Shown: positions 21,478 to 30,359 of the stretch, in pieces | Numbering within the stretch: position 1 is the first letter of the stretch | Layout of the letters: the number at the start of each line of letters is the position of its first letter | Assembly: GCA_009746045.1 (NCBI GenBank) | Contig: RPFO01000213.1 | Coordinates: 6,182,654 to 6,246,653, forward strand | Length of the DNA: 64,000 nt | Reading direction: 5' to 3' | DNA from: Mesostigma viride | Taxonomy: Eukaryota; Streptophyta; Mesostigmatophyceae; Mesostigmatales; Mesostigmataceae | Position numbers and translations under genes: made by a program | The notes under the pieces: model-generated | Told to the model about the DNA's origin: nothing | Seen by the model: the letters and a program-made list of their open reading frames with translations, nothing else | Database searches by the model: none

Positions 21478-21611
21478 TTCTATTAACCGTGGAACTCCAG
21501 GGTAACCAGACTCTTTATTAAAACAATAAGTAGAGCACATCGGGAAGTGGCCCTCAACTGGCCATCCTTACCCATGGGAACACTTTATGTCCAAAAAGGC
21601 TAGCCTTACCC
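21478..21611 (-). repeat. PAT-like copy 2, repeat A1
   Basis: 134 bp partner of 20932-21065, just past the pol stop. Confidence 0.95.
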
Positions 21612-21687
21612 TTACATCCCTCCCTGGCGACCCAAGCCAGGGGCAAAACAAAAACCGGTGGACGCATAAGACAAGAATGAAGGGAAC

Positions 21688-24600
21688 TTAAGAGGAAGGC
21701 AGAGAAAAGACGCTCCGCCAAATGCGCGGGGGGCAGGCGGCGATAGCCCGAACCAGGGCGTCAGGAAGGGTGAGGGCCAAGCTCCGGTGCAATCCCACAT
21801 AGTGGGCGACAGTTTTGCTGCTGCGCCAGCGACCCCGATGCTGAATATCAGCCATGCTGCGCTGCCGCAAAAAATCATAGGTAGCCCCCCCATGCCGCAG
21901 CCCGTGAATGGTAAACACCGTGTCGACCCCCAAAGCTTGCGTGGCCTGATGCCAAACCCGGCTGAACTGGGCATAATCGTAAGGGAACACCCGCTCCCAG
22001 GCCGCCTTGCCACGCATACAAGCCCGCAAGAGGGTCTCAGTCATGACATCCTCGATCACCACAGACTGCACCTCCCCCTTAGCCGTCTTAGCTGACATCA
22101 ACAACAAGGCGCCCCGCTGCGAACCCCGCAACCGAACATCAGGCTGCAAGCGCACATGGCCGACCAACAGGTTGAGCGCCTCCGATACCCGCAGGTATTG
22201 TTGGAAAATAACGATGACCATCATAGCCGCACGAGGCTGCCGCTGGAGCACCATAGTACAAGCAAGCGCAAACGCAGCCTCCCATGGAATGGGGGGGGGG
22301 CACGAGGGGGTGCCAACGTGCGCCAGCCAGCCAAAACACTTCGTGCCAAGGCCCAATCCCGCACCTCCCGGGGAAGTACAAATTCAGGCCCATAAGCGCA
22401 TTGACACACAACTGGCGGCTGTAACACCGTGAGTGCGCCCAAGCGACATACTCGCAATAGTATTCCTCTATCGTCAAGCCGCGCAACAAGCTGCCAACCC
22501 GACCCCGCCGGCTCGCCCACCATGCGAAAAAGGACCTGAGCCCCCGATGGTAAACCATCAAAGTAGCCGGCTTCACCTTGCCCTCAAGAAGGGTCAAGTA
22601 GCTAGCGCCAAGCCGAGGCCCGGGATTGGGATGAACACCCTCGCGAGTCAAATCGCGGACCCACCCGGCCACCGAGGCAGCCATGGAAAGCCCCCGCGAA
22701 GGCCCATCCGCAGGCTGAAGCTCACTTGGCGTCCAGACCCATTGTGAGCGGCTGCCGGTGACCAACGTAAGAGCGCACAACCGGCGGCATTGCTTGTTTA
22801 ACCGGTAAGAAGAGGAACGCCCTTTAGCCAAGCAGCCCAAAGCGGCAGTGGAGTCCACTAACCTCACCACCCGCTTACCCCATGTTCCGAGGTTCCGGGC
22901 CGAGCGCTCCACCCCCTTCACAGCGGCCCGCACTTCCTTCTCGTTGATGTGCATGGTCGAATCGCGCCAGCGACTCTTGATCCCTACGCGCCATCGCCCG
23001 TGGATGATGGCTTTTTCCGCGGCCTTGGTCAAGGGTCTAGGCCCGGCATACATGGCCTCACCTGGGGTGAGGAGGGTTGGGTAACCCCGCACCTCCCGGG
23101 CCCGAGCTAATTCCGTCACCTCAGCTGGGGCCATCTCAGCGTAGACAACCCCCTGCCCAAAACTAGACGCATCCGAGGCCACCACCACCGGAGCCAGGGC
23201 AGCCCCCCGGTCCACACGGAGCATGGGGGCCAACGCCATGGCACACTCGAGCTCATCGCGCACACCTTGCCACAAAGGTCGCGTTCGCTGGCCCCACCCC
23301 TTGAGGTTGATGAACTTAAAACTCTGCTGCCATATGGACAAGCAAGTGCGGCTGAGCATCTGCAGCCACACCCACCGGCCCACGACGGCCGCCAGCGCCT
23401 CAGCGGTAGCGCGTCCCCTCTCGAGGAGTACACGAGTGTGCGCAACCACAAGGGTGAGCTGCTTAGCTGTCGGCTCCAACACCCCATCCCGCCGGTGAAC
23501 AACACCCAGAGCTTCTAGCTCGTCCTCCCCCTCCGGGCTAGCCATGATCGTCTTGTCCTTGGAGGGCACAAGGTTGTTAGGCGCGTACCCGTCTTCAATA
23601 GCACTCGCGATTAAGCGATTCACCGCCTCGCACGTGCGCCCATTGCTGACCACCAGGTCATCAATAGTGATGGATACCATAGGGGCAGGGGGGTCCTCAA
23701 GGTCGATTTGCATCTCCCTCGTGCTCTCCTCCTTGTACTCGATGGCTAGGGCGGTTGGGTTACCCCATGCATTCCGAAGCACGGTCAGCTCCCCTACACT
23801 TGTGAGGCGGTTCACCTGCCGTCTAGGATCCAAAGCGCCCGTGGCATAGAGGACCATCTCATGGATGGCTTCCCCTAGCGCTACAGCGTGGGAGTGCCCC
23901 ATGGCCAGCACTTTCAGCACTGGCCACACCCTCCTCCGCCGCCCCGGCAGCCCGACATCGGTGGACCACACATCAGGTAGCCCTTGATAATCCCACCACC
24001 ACTCCGGCACTTGGATGGTATAGTAATACGAGACCAGATCGCTCTTGGCCGTGTAGCACCGACCCTTGATATAGACCTCCGAGTATATGCCCAGGTGGGG
24101 TAACACCGTCTTAGGGGGGTCCACCCACAGTGCGTTCCCCAACTTCTTATTCACAATGAGCCTTAACTCCCCCACTCCTTTGGCCACCCCAAAACATCCG
24201 TCTACCCACTTTGGCCGCGTCTCTCGGAACTCCACCATCCCCACGTCCGCTGCCCTCCCCATCAACTTGCCCCACTCCGCCATGGTGCACCCTCGGCTGG
24301 GGGCAGGTACATTCCAATACCTCGCACTGGCAGCCACCTCCGGCTTGATGCAGTTGGCCTCGCTGGCGTACACCTCTCGCCAACTAGGTCGTAGCGCCAG
24401 CAAATCCAGCAGCTTCGCCTTTCCTGCCACCTCGCGCTTCGGCAGACTCACCCGCTCCGCCACAAGTTGTTCATACTTATTACATTTCCCATAGATTAGA
24501 TCACTTCCTTCTGCGGGGCCTGTCGCAACGCCGGTTACGCGGCGACTGTACCACTCACAGTGCTTCTTGACCCTTTTCAGGGCCTCCGCCGTTCCTCTGG

Positions 24601-24763
24601 AGCACGCGCCTCCAGATTTAGGCGGAGGGTCTGCCCCCCCGTGCCATAGCCAATTCAACCACGTAATCACCTTGTGTTGTAGAGTGAAGGTCCGGCGGCG
24701 GCGAGTTGCACGCTGGCGTCTGCGTGCTGACCTCACTCTCCCCCACGTAGTGCTTAGAGGCAT
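21688..24763 (-). pseudogene. PAT-like pol (RT, RNase H, tyrosine recombinase), two frame breaks
   Basis: Colinear with copy 1. It reads from ATG 24763 (MPLSTTWGRVRSARRR) through RT (KSDLVSYYYTI, ITIDDLV) and RNase H (VVASDASSFG, QPADGPSRG), then GVHPNPGP, then the recombinase. The frame is lost near 22370, and again near 22295 in a run of about 11 G (plus strand), after which the recombinase is read down to 21688. Catalytic residues are kept: LRVSEAL, HGLRHGG, HYVGL. Because the second break lies in a homopolymer, a sequencing indel is a serious alternative to real inactivation. Confidence 0.87.
22616..22639 (-). other. 2A-like NPGP motif, copy 2
   Basis: It encodes GVHPNPGP at the same place as in copy 1, between RNase H and recombinase. 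The following 10 or so residues (ASYLTLLEGKVKPAT) are conserved, while the two residues right after the motif differ. Confidence 0.5.
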
Positions 24764-24810
24764 TGTAGGAAGAGGCAGTGGGAAGGGGGAGCGGTTTACC
24801 CTTTCGGTGT

Positions 24811-25868
24811 TTACTTGGTTTGCTGGGCCTTGCCCAGCTTCTCCATCATCGTGGCGCTTTGCAGGGCCATCTTCATGGCCGGGTTGCTCACCAAGGAGGC
24901 ATCTTCCTTGAGAGCAAGGAGGTGGCCAGCCACCTTCCACCCTCCTGACCCCTGGCTCTCCACTAGGAGCATGCTGCCACCACCCTCATGAGATACTCTA
25001 CCCCAGCCAACTCCCCGGCTGCCGGCCCCAACTCCTTGAAGAGTGTGTCCATGGCCAGGGCGATGTTCATGACCACCTTCCTGCTTTCCTGGTTCCTCCA
25101 CCCCCCTTGGCGAGTAGCCATGATCCAACTCTTTATCCCCCCTCCATTGTCGTTGGCATCCTCGAGCACCTCGGGGAGCACTCTCTCTTGCACCCTCCAA
25201 TTCACCACTTGTGCTCGAGTGGGCAGCGTCACCCCTTTGGTCTTTTTCGGCTTCCTGGAAGCCCCATCTGCCCCGGCCAGCGCATCCTTCAATTTCGTCA
25301 GGAAATCCTCTTCCTCGGACTCCTCCTCCTCCTCCTCTTCTTTGCCCGCCTGCCCCTGCTTGCCAATAATAGCCGCCAGCTCCAAGAGCTGCTCCCTCAC
25401 ATCCCCCGCGGCCTTTCCCTTGCTCGGGGCTGGGCTTCCGACTTTTTTCGTCCCCTTTTTCGCCCCTTTCGTGGGCCGGCGTGGTGGCTGCATCTCCTCT
25501 TCGTCCGAGTCCGCCAAGTCCCGGGCGCTTTGGAGGGCTGCCACTAGCGCTTCGTTTGGGTCCGCTGCTGCCAGAATTTCAGGCCCGTCCACGTGGTCGA
25601 CCAGCAGTCCAACGACGGACTCCAGCTGGGCCGCAGACCACCGGCTGACAGTAGTTACCCAGTCGGTCCCGAGGACCGCCTCAAAGGCAGCGCACACTTC
25701 AGGCAGGCCCGAGCAAGTGGAGAGCTCCTGATGGAGCCTTTTCTTCTGCGTCGGCCAGCCTAGTCGGCCCTTTCCCGTCTGTTTAGTAGCTGTCGGCACC
25801 TCGGGATTAGCTTTCGGTAATTGCTTCCCAGCACCTGTCGAACCTGGCTTCCGCCCGGGCTTCGGCAT
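24811..25868 (-). pseudogene. PAT-like gag, one frame break near the C terminus
   Basis: ATG at 25868 (MPKPGRKPGSTGAGKQ). A basic N terminus is followed by a helical segment with VCAAFEAVLGTDWV, a Lys-rich linker, a Glu-rich acidic stretch near residue 185, then the conserved RVLPEVLEDANDNGGG and MNIALAMDTLFKELG block. Compared with copy 1 one base is missing near 24965, creating a premature stop at 24963. The remaining tail (KVAGHLLALKED ... LGKAQQTK) continues in another frame to 24811. There is no zinc knuckle. The DIRS-gag role is inferred from position. Confidence 0.75.
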
Positions 25869-25939
25869 CCCAGCCGCTTTGCAGAAAGGAATTCCGGGCG
25901 TCAGCTACGCTGCCCCTGACCCCTGTCGCCGCCTTCGTT

Positions 25940-26318
25940 AAAACAAAAGAGACCGCCATGAGCTAGGTGAGCAAGCTTTTATCGTGTTTCAAGGCCAACG
26001 GCTCTCTACCAACGGCCAGATCCGGCAACGGCCTCTAAACAGTTTTAGCCGTCAAGTTTTACTTCAGATATTGCTTGTTGCAAACCCGTCCGCAATCACA
26101 GATCTGCTAGGAGAACCTAGACGCAGAAATCCGTCGTCAAGGTACTCAGCACACCGTCAAGGTATGGGCCGCAACAATTAGGCCATATCATCCGTAATAC
26201 TCGTACACTAGAAGCCTAATCAACCTTATTACGATCACATCACCCAGCTCTATTTCACCTAGCATCAGCGGCTCCCCTTCCGTATCACTATAAAGAAACT
26301 ATGTTCAGAGAACCCCGA
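25940..26318 (-). repeat. PAT-like copy 2, repeat B1
   Basis: 379 bp at the 5' end of the element on its coding strand; partner of 21099-21477. Confidence 0.95.
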
Positions 26319-26537
26319 TTCATAGGTAGGTGGGGTAATTGAGGGACGACGGCGACCACCAGCAACAGGAGAAGGAGGTGAGGTACGCAGAATACCTTGA
26401 GGGGTGAGATGGTGTACCGTTTCCAAGGAGTCCCGTCGGTTACCACGAGTATTGTTATTGTTAGTGTTATTAGTATTATTATTATTATTATTATTATTGG
26501 TAGGTATAGGCGACATATCTCCACCCACTGGATCCAT
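26319..26537 (-). pseudogene. Chromovirus gag, N-terminal fragment upstream of the nested insertion
   Basis: ATG at 26537 (MDPVGGDMSPIP), then an Asn-rich run from an AAT/ATT microsatellite and a Pro-rich segment to TPPTYE, where the nested element cuts in. It starts 91 bp after the stop of the viroplasmin-like ORF. Confidence 0.7.
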
Positions 26538-26628
26538 CTTTAATTACGTAAAGGAATAGGAATCTAGAAGAAAGCAACAAAGGAAAAAGGAAAAACCTTG
26601 AAGGTATGCAGCAGGAACAAAATTAAAA

Positions 26629-27021
26629 TCAATCCTTTTTAACAACAGTAATGGATAGGGAACCAAACTCCAAAGTGAGAGGAGTATCTGAAGCAGATGC
26701 AGATGCAGCCCGTTTAGGGGGAGAAGAAGGAGGGGTAGCAAAGACTAGAGCTTCTACTGGAGGGCGACCATGAGGAATAGGGCGTACATGCAGGCCTAAA
26801 TCTGTTTGGCTATGATCTATAAGGAACTGCTGAGCTTCTTCAAAGGACATAAATTTCTTATACCTAATTACGTTATATACACGATTCTGAACGATCTTCC
26901 TAGCGTCGGACCAAGAAAGGAAAATGGAGGACCATTGAGGCGTAATCACTACGTAATATTTAGCTAGACTATTATCGCTAGAAGAATGGGAAGGAGCGGT
27001 AAAAGATCGCCGTTGGCTCAT
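26629..27021 (-). CDS. Viroplasmin / RNase H1 N-terminal-like small protein of the chromovirus
   Basis: 130 residues, the first ORF after the 5' LTR. Residues ~20-70 match the RNase H1 hybrid-binding / caulimovirus viroplasmin fold: KYYVVITPQWSSIFLSW, then SDARKIVQ, and the hallmark YKKFMSFEEAQQFLID. Known members bind dsRNA or RNA:DNA hybrids as the N-terminal domain of eukaryotic RNase H1 and in caulimovirus inclusion-body protein. Here the domain is alone, without an RNase H catalytic part, followed by a Pro/Ser/Ala tail (FATPPSSPPKRAAS). It is intact, unlike most ORFs of this element. Its role in reverse transcription or RNP assembly is inferred. Confidence 0.72.
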   Translation of the reverse strand: MSQRRSFTAPSHSSSDNSLAKYYVVITPQWSSIFLSWSDARKIVQNRVYNVIRYKKFMSFEEAQQFLIDHSQTDLGLHVRPIPHGRPPVEALVFATPPSSPPKRAASASASDTPLTLEFGSLSITVVKKD

Positions 27022-27535
27022 GGTAACGCACCTGGTAGGTCTTGAGCAGTCAAATGAGGAGAACGAGGAGAAGGCGACTTATCTCGGGTGTCTGAAACCG
27101 AACCAGATTGACGACGCACGTAGGGACGATGTTTCCAGCGCCAGGTGGTCGTAAGTATCCGGTTTCAAGAATTCTGCGTCCGGCGAAGGGTCGTCTAAAT
27201 ACAAAGCAGGCAAGATGCAGAAAAAGGGTAATCTACGAGACGCTAGCCGTCTCTCTATCGTCGAACCAAAACCAGCAACTGTCTACGGCAGTAAACCATC
27301 TTTCTAAGGAAACAAGACGAGGAACAGGAGCTATATACGAAAGGATTTTCCGCTTCGAGCAGGTCTAACGTCTAGGCAGGGCGTGTCCTGAATCAGGCAG
27401 CACTATCCTCCTAGCTTGACGGCGACCCGCCCATTACCTGTCAAGTAGGTGTCGTCTTCTTTTTCCCAGCCGCGGAAGGGTTGATTCAATGACGTATGTT
27501 GCAAAGGATCGTCGTCTCGCTCTCTATCTAAACTA
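27022..27535 (-). other. 5' leader of the chromovirus
   Basis: Untranslated leader between the primer-binding region and the viroplasmin-like ORF. No gene was recognised; short open frames have no features. Confidence 0.5.
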
Positions 27536-27547
27536 CCTCCGAGTCCA
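27536..27547 (-). promoter_or_regulatory. Putative primer-binding site of the chromovirus
   Basis: On the minus strand TGGACTCGGAGG begins one base after the 5' LTR. The leading TGG fits pairing with a tRNA CCA end. The tRNA identity is unknown. Confidence 0.45.
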
Positions 27548-27548
27548 T

Positions 27549-28119
27549 TGTTACGCCGCAAGCCTCGGCCACCACCTCTACCTCTACCTGTCCTGATACT
27601 ACCTAAACTAGTGAGGCTGCTTCTATTTACACCCCTAGCGAAAGACGACCGAGACGAACCAGATCTCAATGCATTTACATATGTACTACTGTAATACGCC
27701 ATAGGCCATTTAATCAAACCCGTTTACTCCAGGAAAAGAGGAAGGAAACACAACTACACTGCCGTGACCCAAGCCTATATGTGTTAATTCATTTAACACA
27801 CGCCGAGTGACCACACAAGGAGTGGAACGTGCATAAATGGTCACCAACGGTCCAACAGGCTCGGGCCGACCTGGCCCTCGCCTGCAGAAACACAGAAACA
27901 CAAGCAGGTGCACAGGTGCACGCCTGTCCACTACATTCTACAAAAGGATAAGGACCACTAATATAGTACGCGGCGCGGCGCCCAAAGGCACCCACTATAC
28001 CACAGTACTGTTACGGGGACAATCATGTCCAAACTAGAACTGCACGTAACCTAGGAACAACCGAGGCCAAGGACCTAATTTACGTCCGTAACTACAACGA
28101 ATTGTTACGCGACGTAACA
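27549..28119 (-). repeat. 5' LTR of the chromovirus
   Basis: 571 bp, matching 11962-12532, followed by the GTGGG target duplication at 28120-28124. Confidence 0.95.
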
Positions 28120-28124
28120 GTGGG

Positions 28125-29239
28125 CACGGAGGACCCCACGTCGAGCTGGCTACCATGATCGCACGCGTGGCATTCAGGTCCGCACTCGCATCTGGCATGA
28201 AAAGTTGCAGGAAATTTGGCCAACCCCCCAACCATGGACTGCATGGTAGTGTGGTGCTGGCATGCGCACAAGTTCCGCATTTTCCACCGCCCCTTGACGC
28301 ATGCGGGCATATGCTTGCAAAAAGAAGTGTATCCCACATGAACTGTGCTCTTCTGATTCGTGCGAGGCATTGACATCCCCTCCTCCGTCTCCATAATCAC
28401 CTGATTTCCCCCCCTCACGCCCTCCTCTCCCTCCAGCCCCCCCCCCTCCCTAATGTCCAATTGTCCATCCGCCGCGGTGGCTTCAACTCCGGATGGCGGG
28501 AAATGAACACTTCGTAAATCTTCGACTTGGAGACAGTATAGTAGCGCGCACCCTCCGAAAACGCTAGTGTATGTTTGTAATCCTTTCTTGTCCATTCACA
28601 ATGAACATCCTTCATGTTCGGAGACGCCCGCGTCAAGTTATCATCCCTCCAGCACGCTTGTATCAGGGCAATGATTTCCGTCGGAAGCTCGTCTTTCCTC
28701 CTCCTCCTCTCTGGCGCACTCATCAAAAGGTCGTCCTCCCCTTCTTCCATTCCATCCCTGTGACCCCGAACAGTTGCGACAAAGCGCCTGTCAATCCCGA
28801 ACGCGCGCTCCACAATCCTGTCCGGGACGCCCTCCATTCCCTTCGTAACAAGTCCACACAAGGCCCACCTAAGCCCACGATCCTTCTCAGATGTTCCCAA
28901 GTCGGTAAAAGCCTTCTTGATGTTCTCCCGTAGAGATTCCCACCAACTTTCAGGAAGCCCGTCGTCACAGTTCTTCCTCTTCTTAATGCCGTTGCTCTCC
29001 GCCACCATGGCATTTAGTCTTGAAGCTGCGCAAGACAGAACCTCCGCGCTCATCTCTGGCGTCCTGTGGTTGTTTGCTTTCACGCGTTCCGCCATGATAG
29101 GAAAGATGTCATTGGCAATTTTGTACCCCTTGTTCTCGATGTACTTGTCGCTCCAGGGACCGCGAAGTGCAGGCTCCCGGTCGTCCTTGGACAAGGGACG
29201 CGAACCGTCGGAAACGGCCCCCCGCCCCGATTGCGCCAT
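28125..29239 (-). pseudogene. Transposase-like protein, N-terminal part
   Basis: ATG at 29239 (MAQSGRGAVSDG). The frame is open to 28415, with a helical N terminus (DKYIENKGYKIANDIFPIM), an HTH-like stretch (VPDRIVERAFGIDRRFVATVRG), and YYTVSKSKIYEVFISRHPEL, which resembles the region ahead of many transposase cores. After a G-rich stretch near 28440, probably an intron or indel, a Cys/His-rich part follows (YTSFCKHMPACVKG, CACQHH, CECGPECHACDHG) up to the LTR insertion. The gene resumes at 11961. A zinc-binding role for the cysteines is inferred. Confidence 0.55.
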
Positions 29240-29380
29240 CAGACTTTGGTCAGACGGCAGCTGATTTTTTTCGCCTCTTAATCCCGCGGCACCGAAAGCC
29301 CTGAGGATGAGTAATGATAAATAATCACCATTAAAGACACGACGAAAACGATGGGCATCAAACAAGAACGACAAGCGTCA

Positions 29381-29935
29381 TTAATAACGCCGGCCGGCGC
29401 AACTAGATACATGTAAACCATACAAAAGTGATTTTATGAAACCGATACAGTTTGTCATTAATAACGACGGCCGGCGTAACTCGGGGGCAATTAAAAACCA
29501 TTAAGAAGCAACTCAGGATGCAGGCAGAAATCCTTCAGGTGTAAAAAAGATGTACAAACACAAGTTTGGTAATCGGGCCTGATTGCGCAACTGCAAGATA
29601 CCATTGGAAACGCCGGCCGGCGCAACTGGATGCATGTAAACCATACAAAAGTGATTTGCACAAAACCCCTACAGTTTGTCATGAATAACGACGGCCGGCG
29701 TAACTCGGTTGCATTTAAAAACCACAAAGAAGCAACTCAGGTAGTGAAGGCGGAAATCCCAGAGGTGATAAATTGTTTACCAACACAATGTTGATAAGCG
29801 TGCAAGCTTTTGCAAGTGCGCGCAAGATACCATTGGAAACGCCGGCCGGCGCAACTGGAACACCAAAACAAAAAACTTGATTTGCAAGAAACCGATTCAG
29901 TTCGTCATGGATAACGACGGCCGGCGCAACTTCAT
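29381..29935. repeat. Subterminal tandem repeats with a CGGCCGGCG palindrome
   Basis: Two and a half units of about 224-230 bp. Each holds two motif sites 78 bp apart: type I AACGCCGGCCGGCGCAACT (29386, 29610, 29839) and type II AACGACGGCCGGCGTAACT or its variant (29463, 29687, 29912). Type I contains the perfect 12-bp palindrome CGCCGGCCGGCG. They lie just upstream of the transposase start and are candidate transposase-binding sites. Confidence 0.75.
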
Positions 29936-30359
29936 GGCACTCACCACTTTCACCAAATGCCATGTCGCCATTATATTGAGGAAAGCGAAGTATGCCCACT
30001 TGAAGCTGTGGTCTGCAGAACATTGACACAAAATATGCATGGTATTTCAAGCCATGAATGCAATGTGTCAGGCATCAATGTCTTTATTGTATCCAAATGT
30101 GGTTAGGACGGAGGTTTACATTGGTAGCTATTTTAAGACAATGGCGTATAACCAAACATTGCACACACTCAAGAGTGTACTTATGCTGAACTGGAAAGGA
30201 ACATTAAACAGCAATGAGGTAGATATTTTTCTTTTACATTTTAATTTTTTATATACTAGTTTATATAATATTATATTATATTATGTTATATAATATTATA
30301 TTATATTATGTTATATGAAATAACATTAAAATTAACATAAAATTGAAATTATATATTAA
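29936..30359. other. AT-rich spacer
   Basis: No gene. 30240-30320 is TATAATATTA-rich low-complexity sequence into which the TTAA-flanked element inserted. Confidence 0.5.

Larger units (their letters stand above)
20932..26320 (-). mobile_element. PAT-like (DIRS order) retrotransposon, copy 2, complete, nested in chromovirus gag
   Basis: On the coding strand the order is B1 (26318-25940), gag, pol, A1 (21611-21478), B2 (21477-21099), a 33-bp spacer, A2 (21065-20932). This is the split-direct-repeat layout of PAT/Kangaroo elements (one repeat-unit - genes - other unit - first unit - other unit). No target duplication is present; a TT shared at the two ends cannot be assigned. Host codons rejoin in frame. 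A1 and A2 look identical and B1 and B2 differ at one base that I can see, so it is young. gag has one frame break and the recombinase two. Confidence 0.93.
11962..28119 (-). mobile_element. Ty3/gypsy chromovirus, full length, with a nested PAT-like element
   Basis: Two 571-bp LTRs (TG...CA), a 5-bp target duplication GTGGG (11957-11961 and 28120-28124), a polypurine tract next to the 3' LTR and a primer-site-like sequence next to the 5' LTR. Gene order on the minus strand: viroplasmin-like ORF, gag, protease, RT, RNase H, integrase with chromodomain, extra ORF. I see no difference between the LTRs, so the insertion is young, yet several frames are broken. Without the nested element it is about 10.8 kb. 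Confidence 0.93.
9713..29935 (-). mobile_element. DNA transposon, split by the chromovirus insertion
   Basis: The transposase gene runs on the minus strand from about 29239 to 28125, is interrupted by the LTR element 11962-28119, and continues from 11961 to 9713. Removing the LTR element and one GTGGG duplication brings the two parts together. The 5' side carries subterminal palindromic repeats (29381-29935). True ends are not resolved, so the coordinates mark only the supported extent. Confidence 0.6.
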
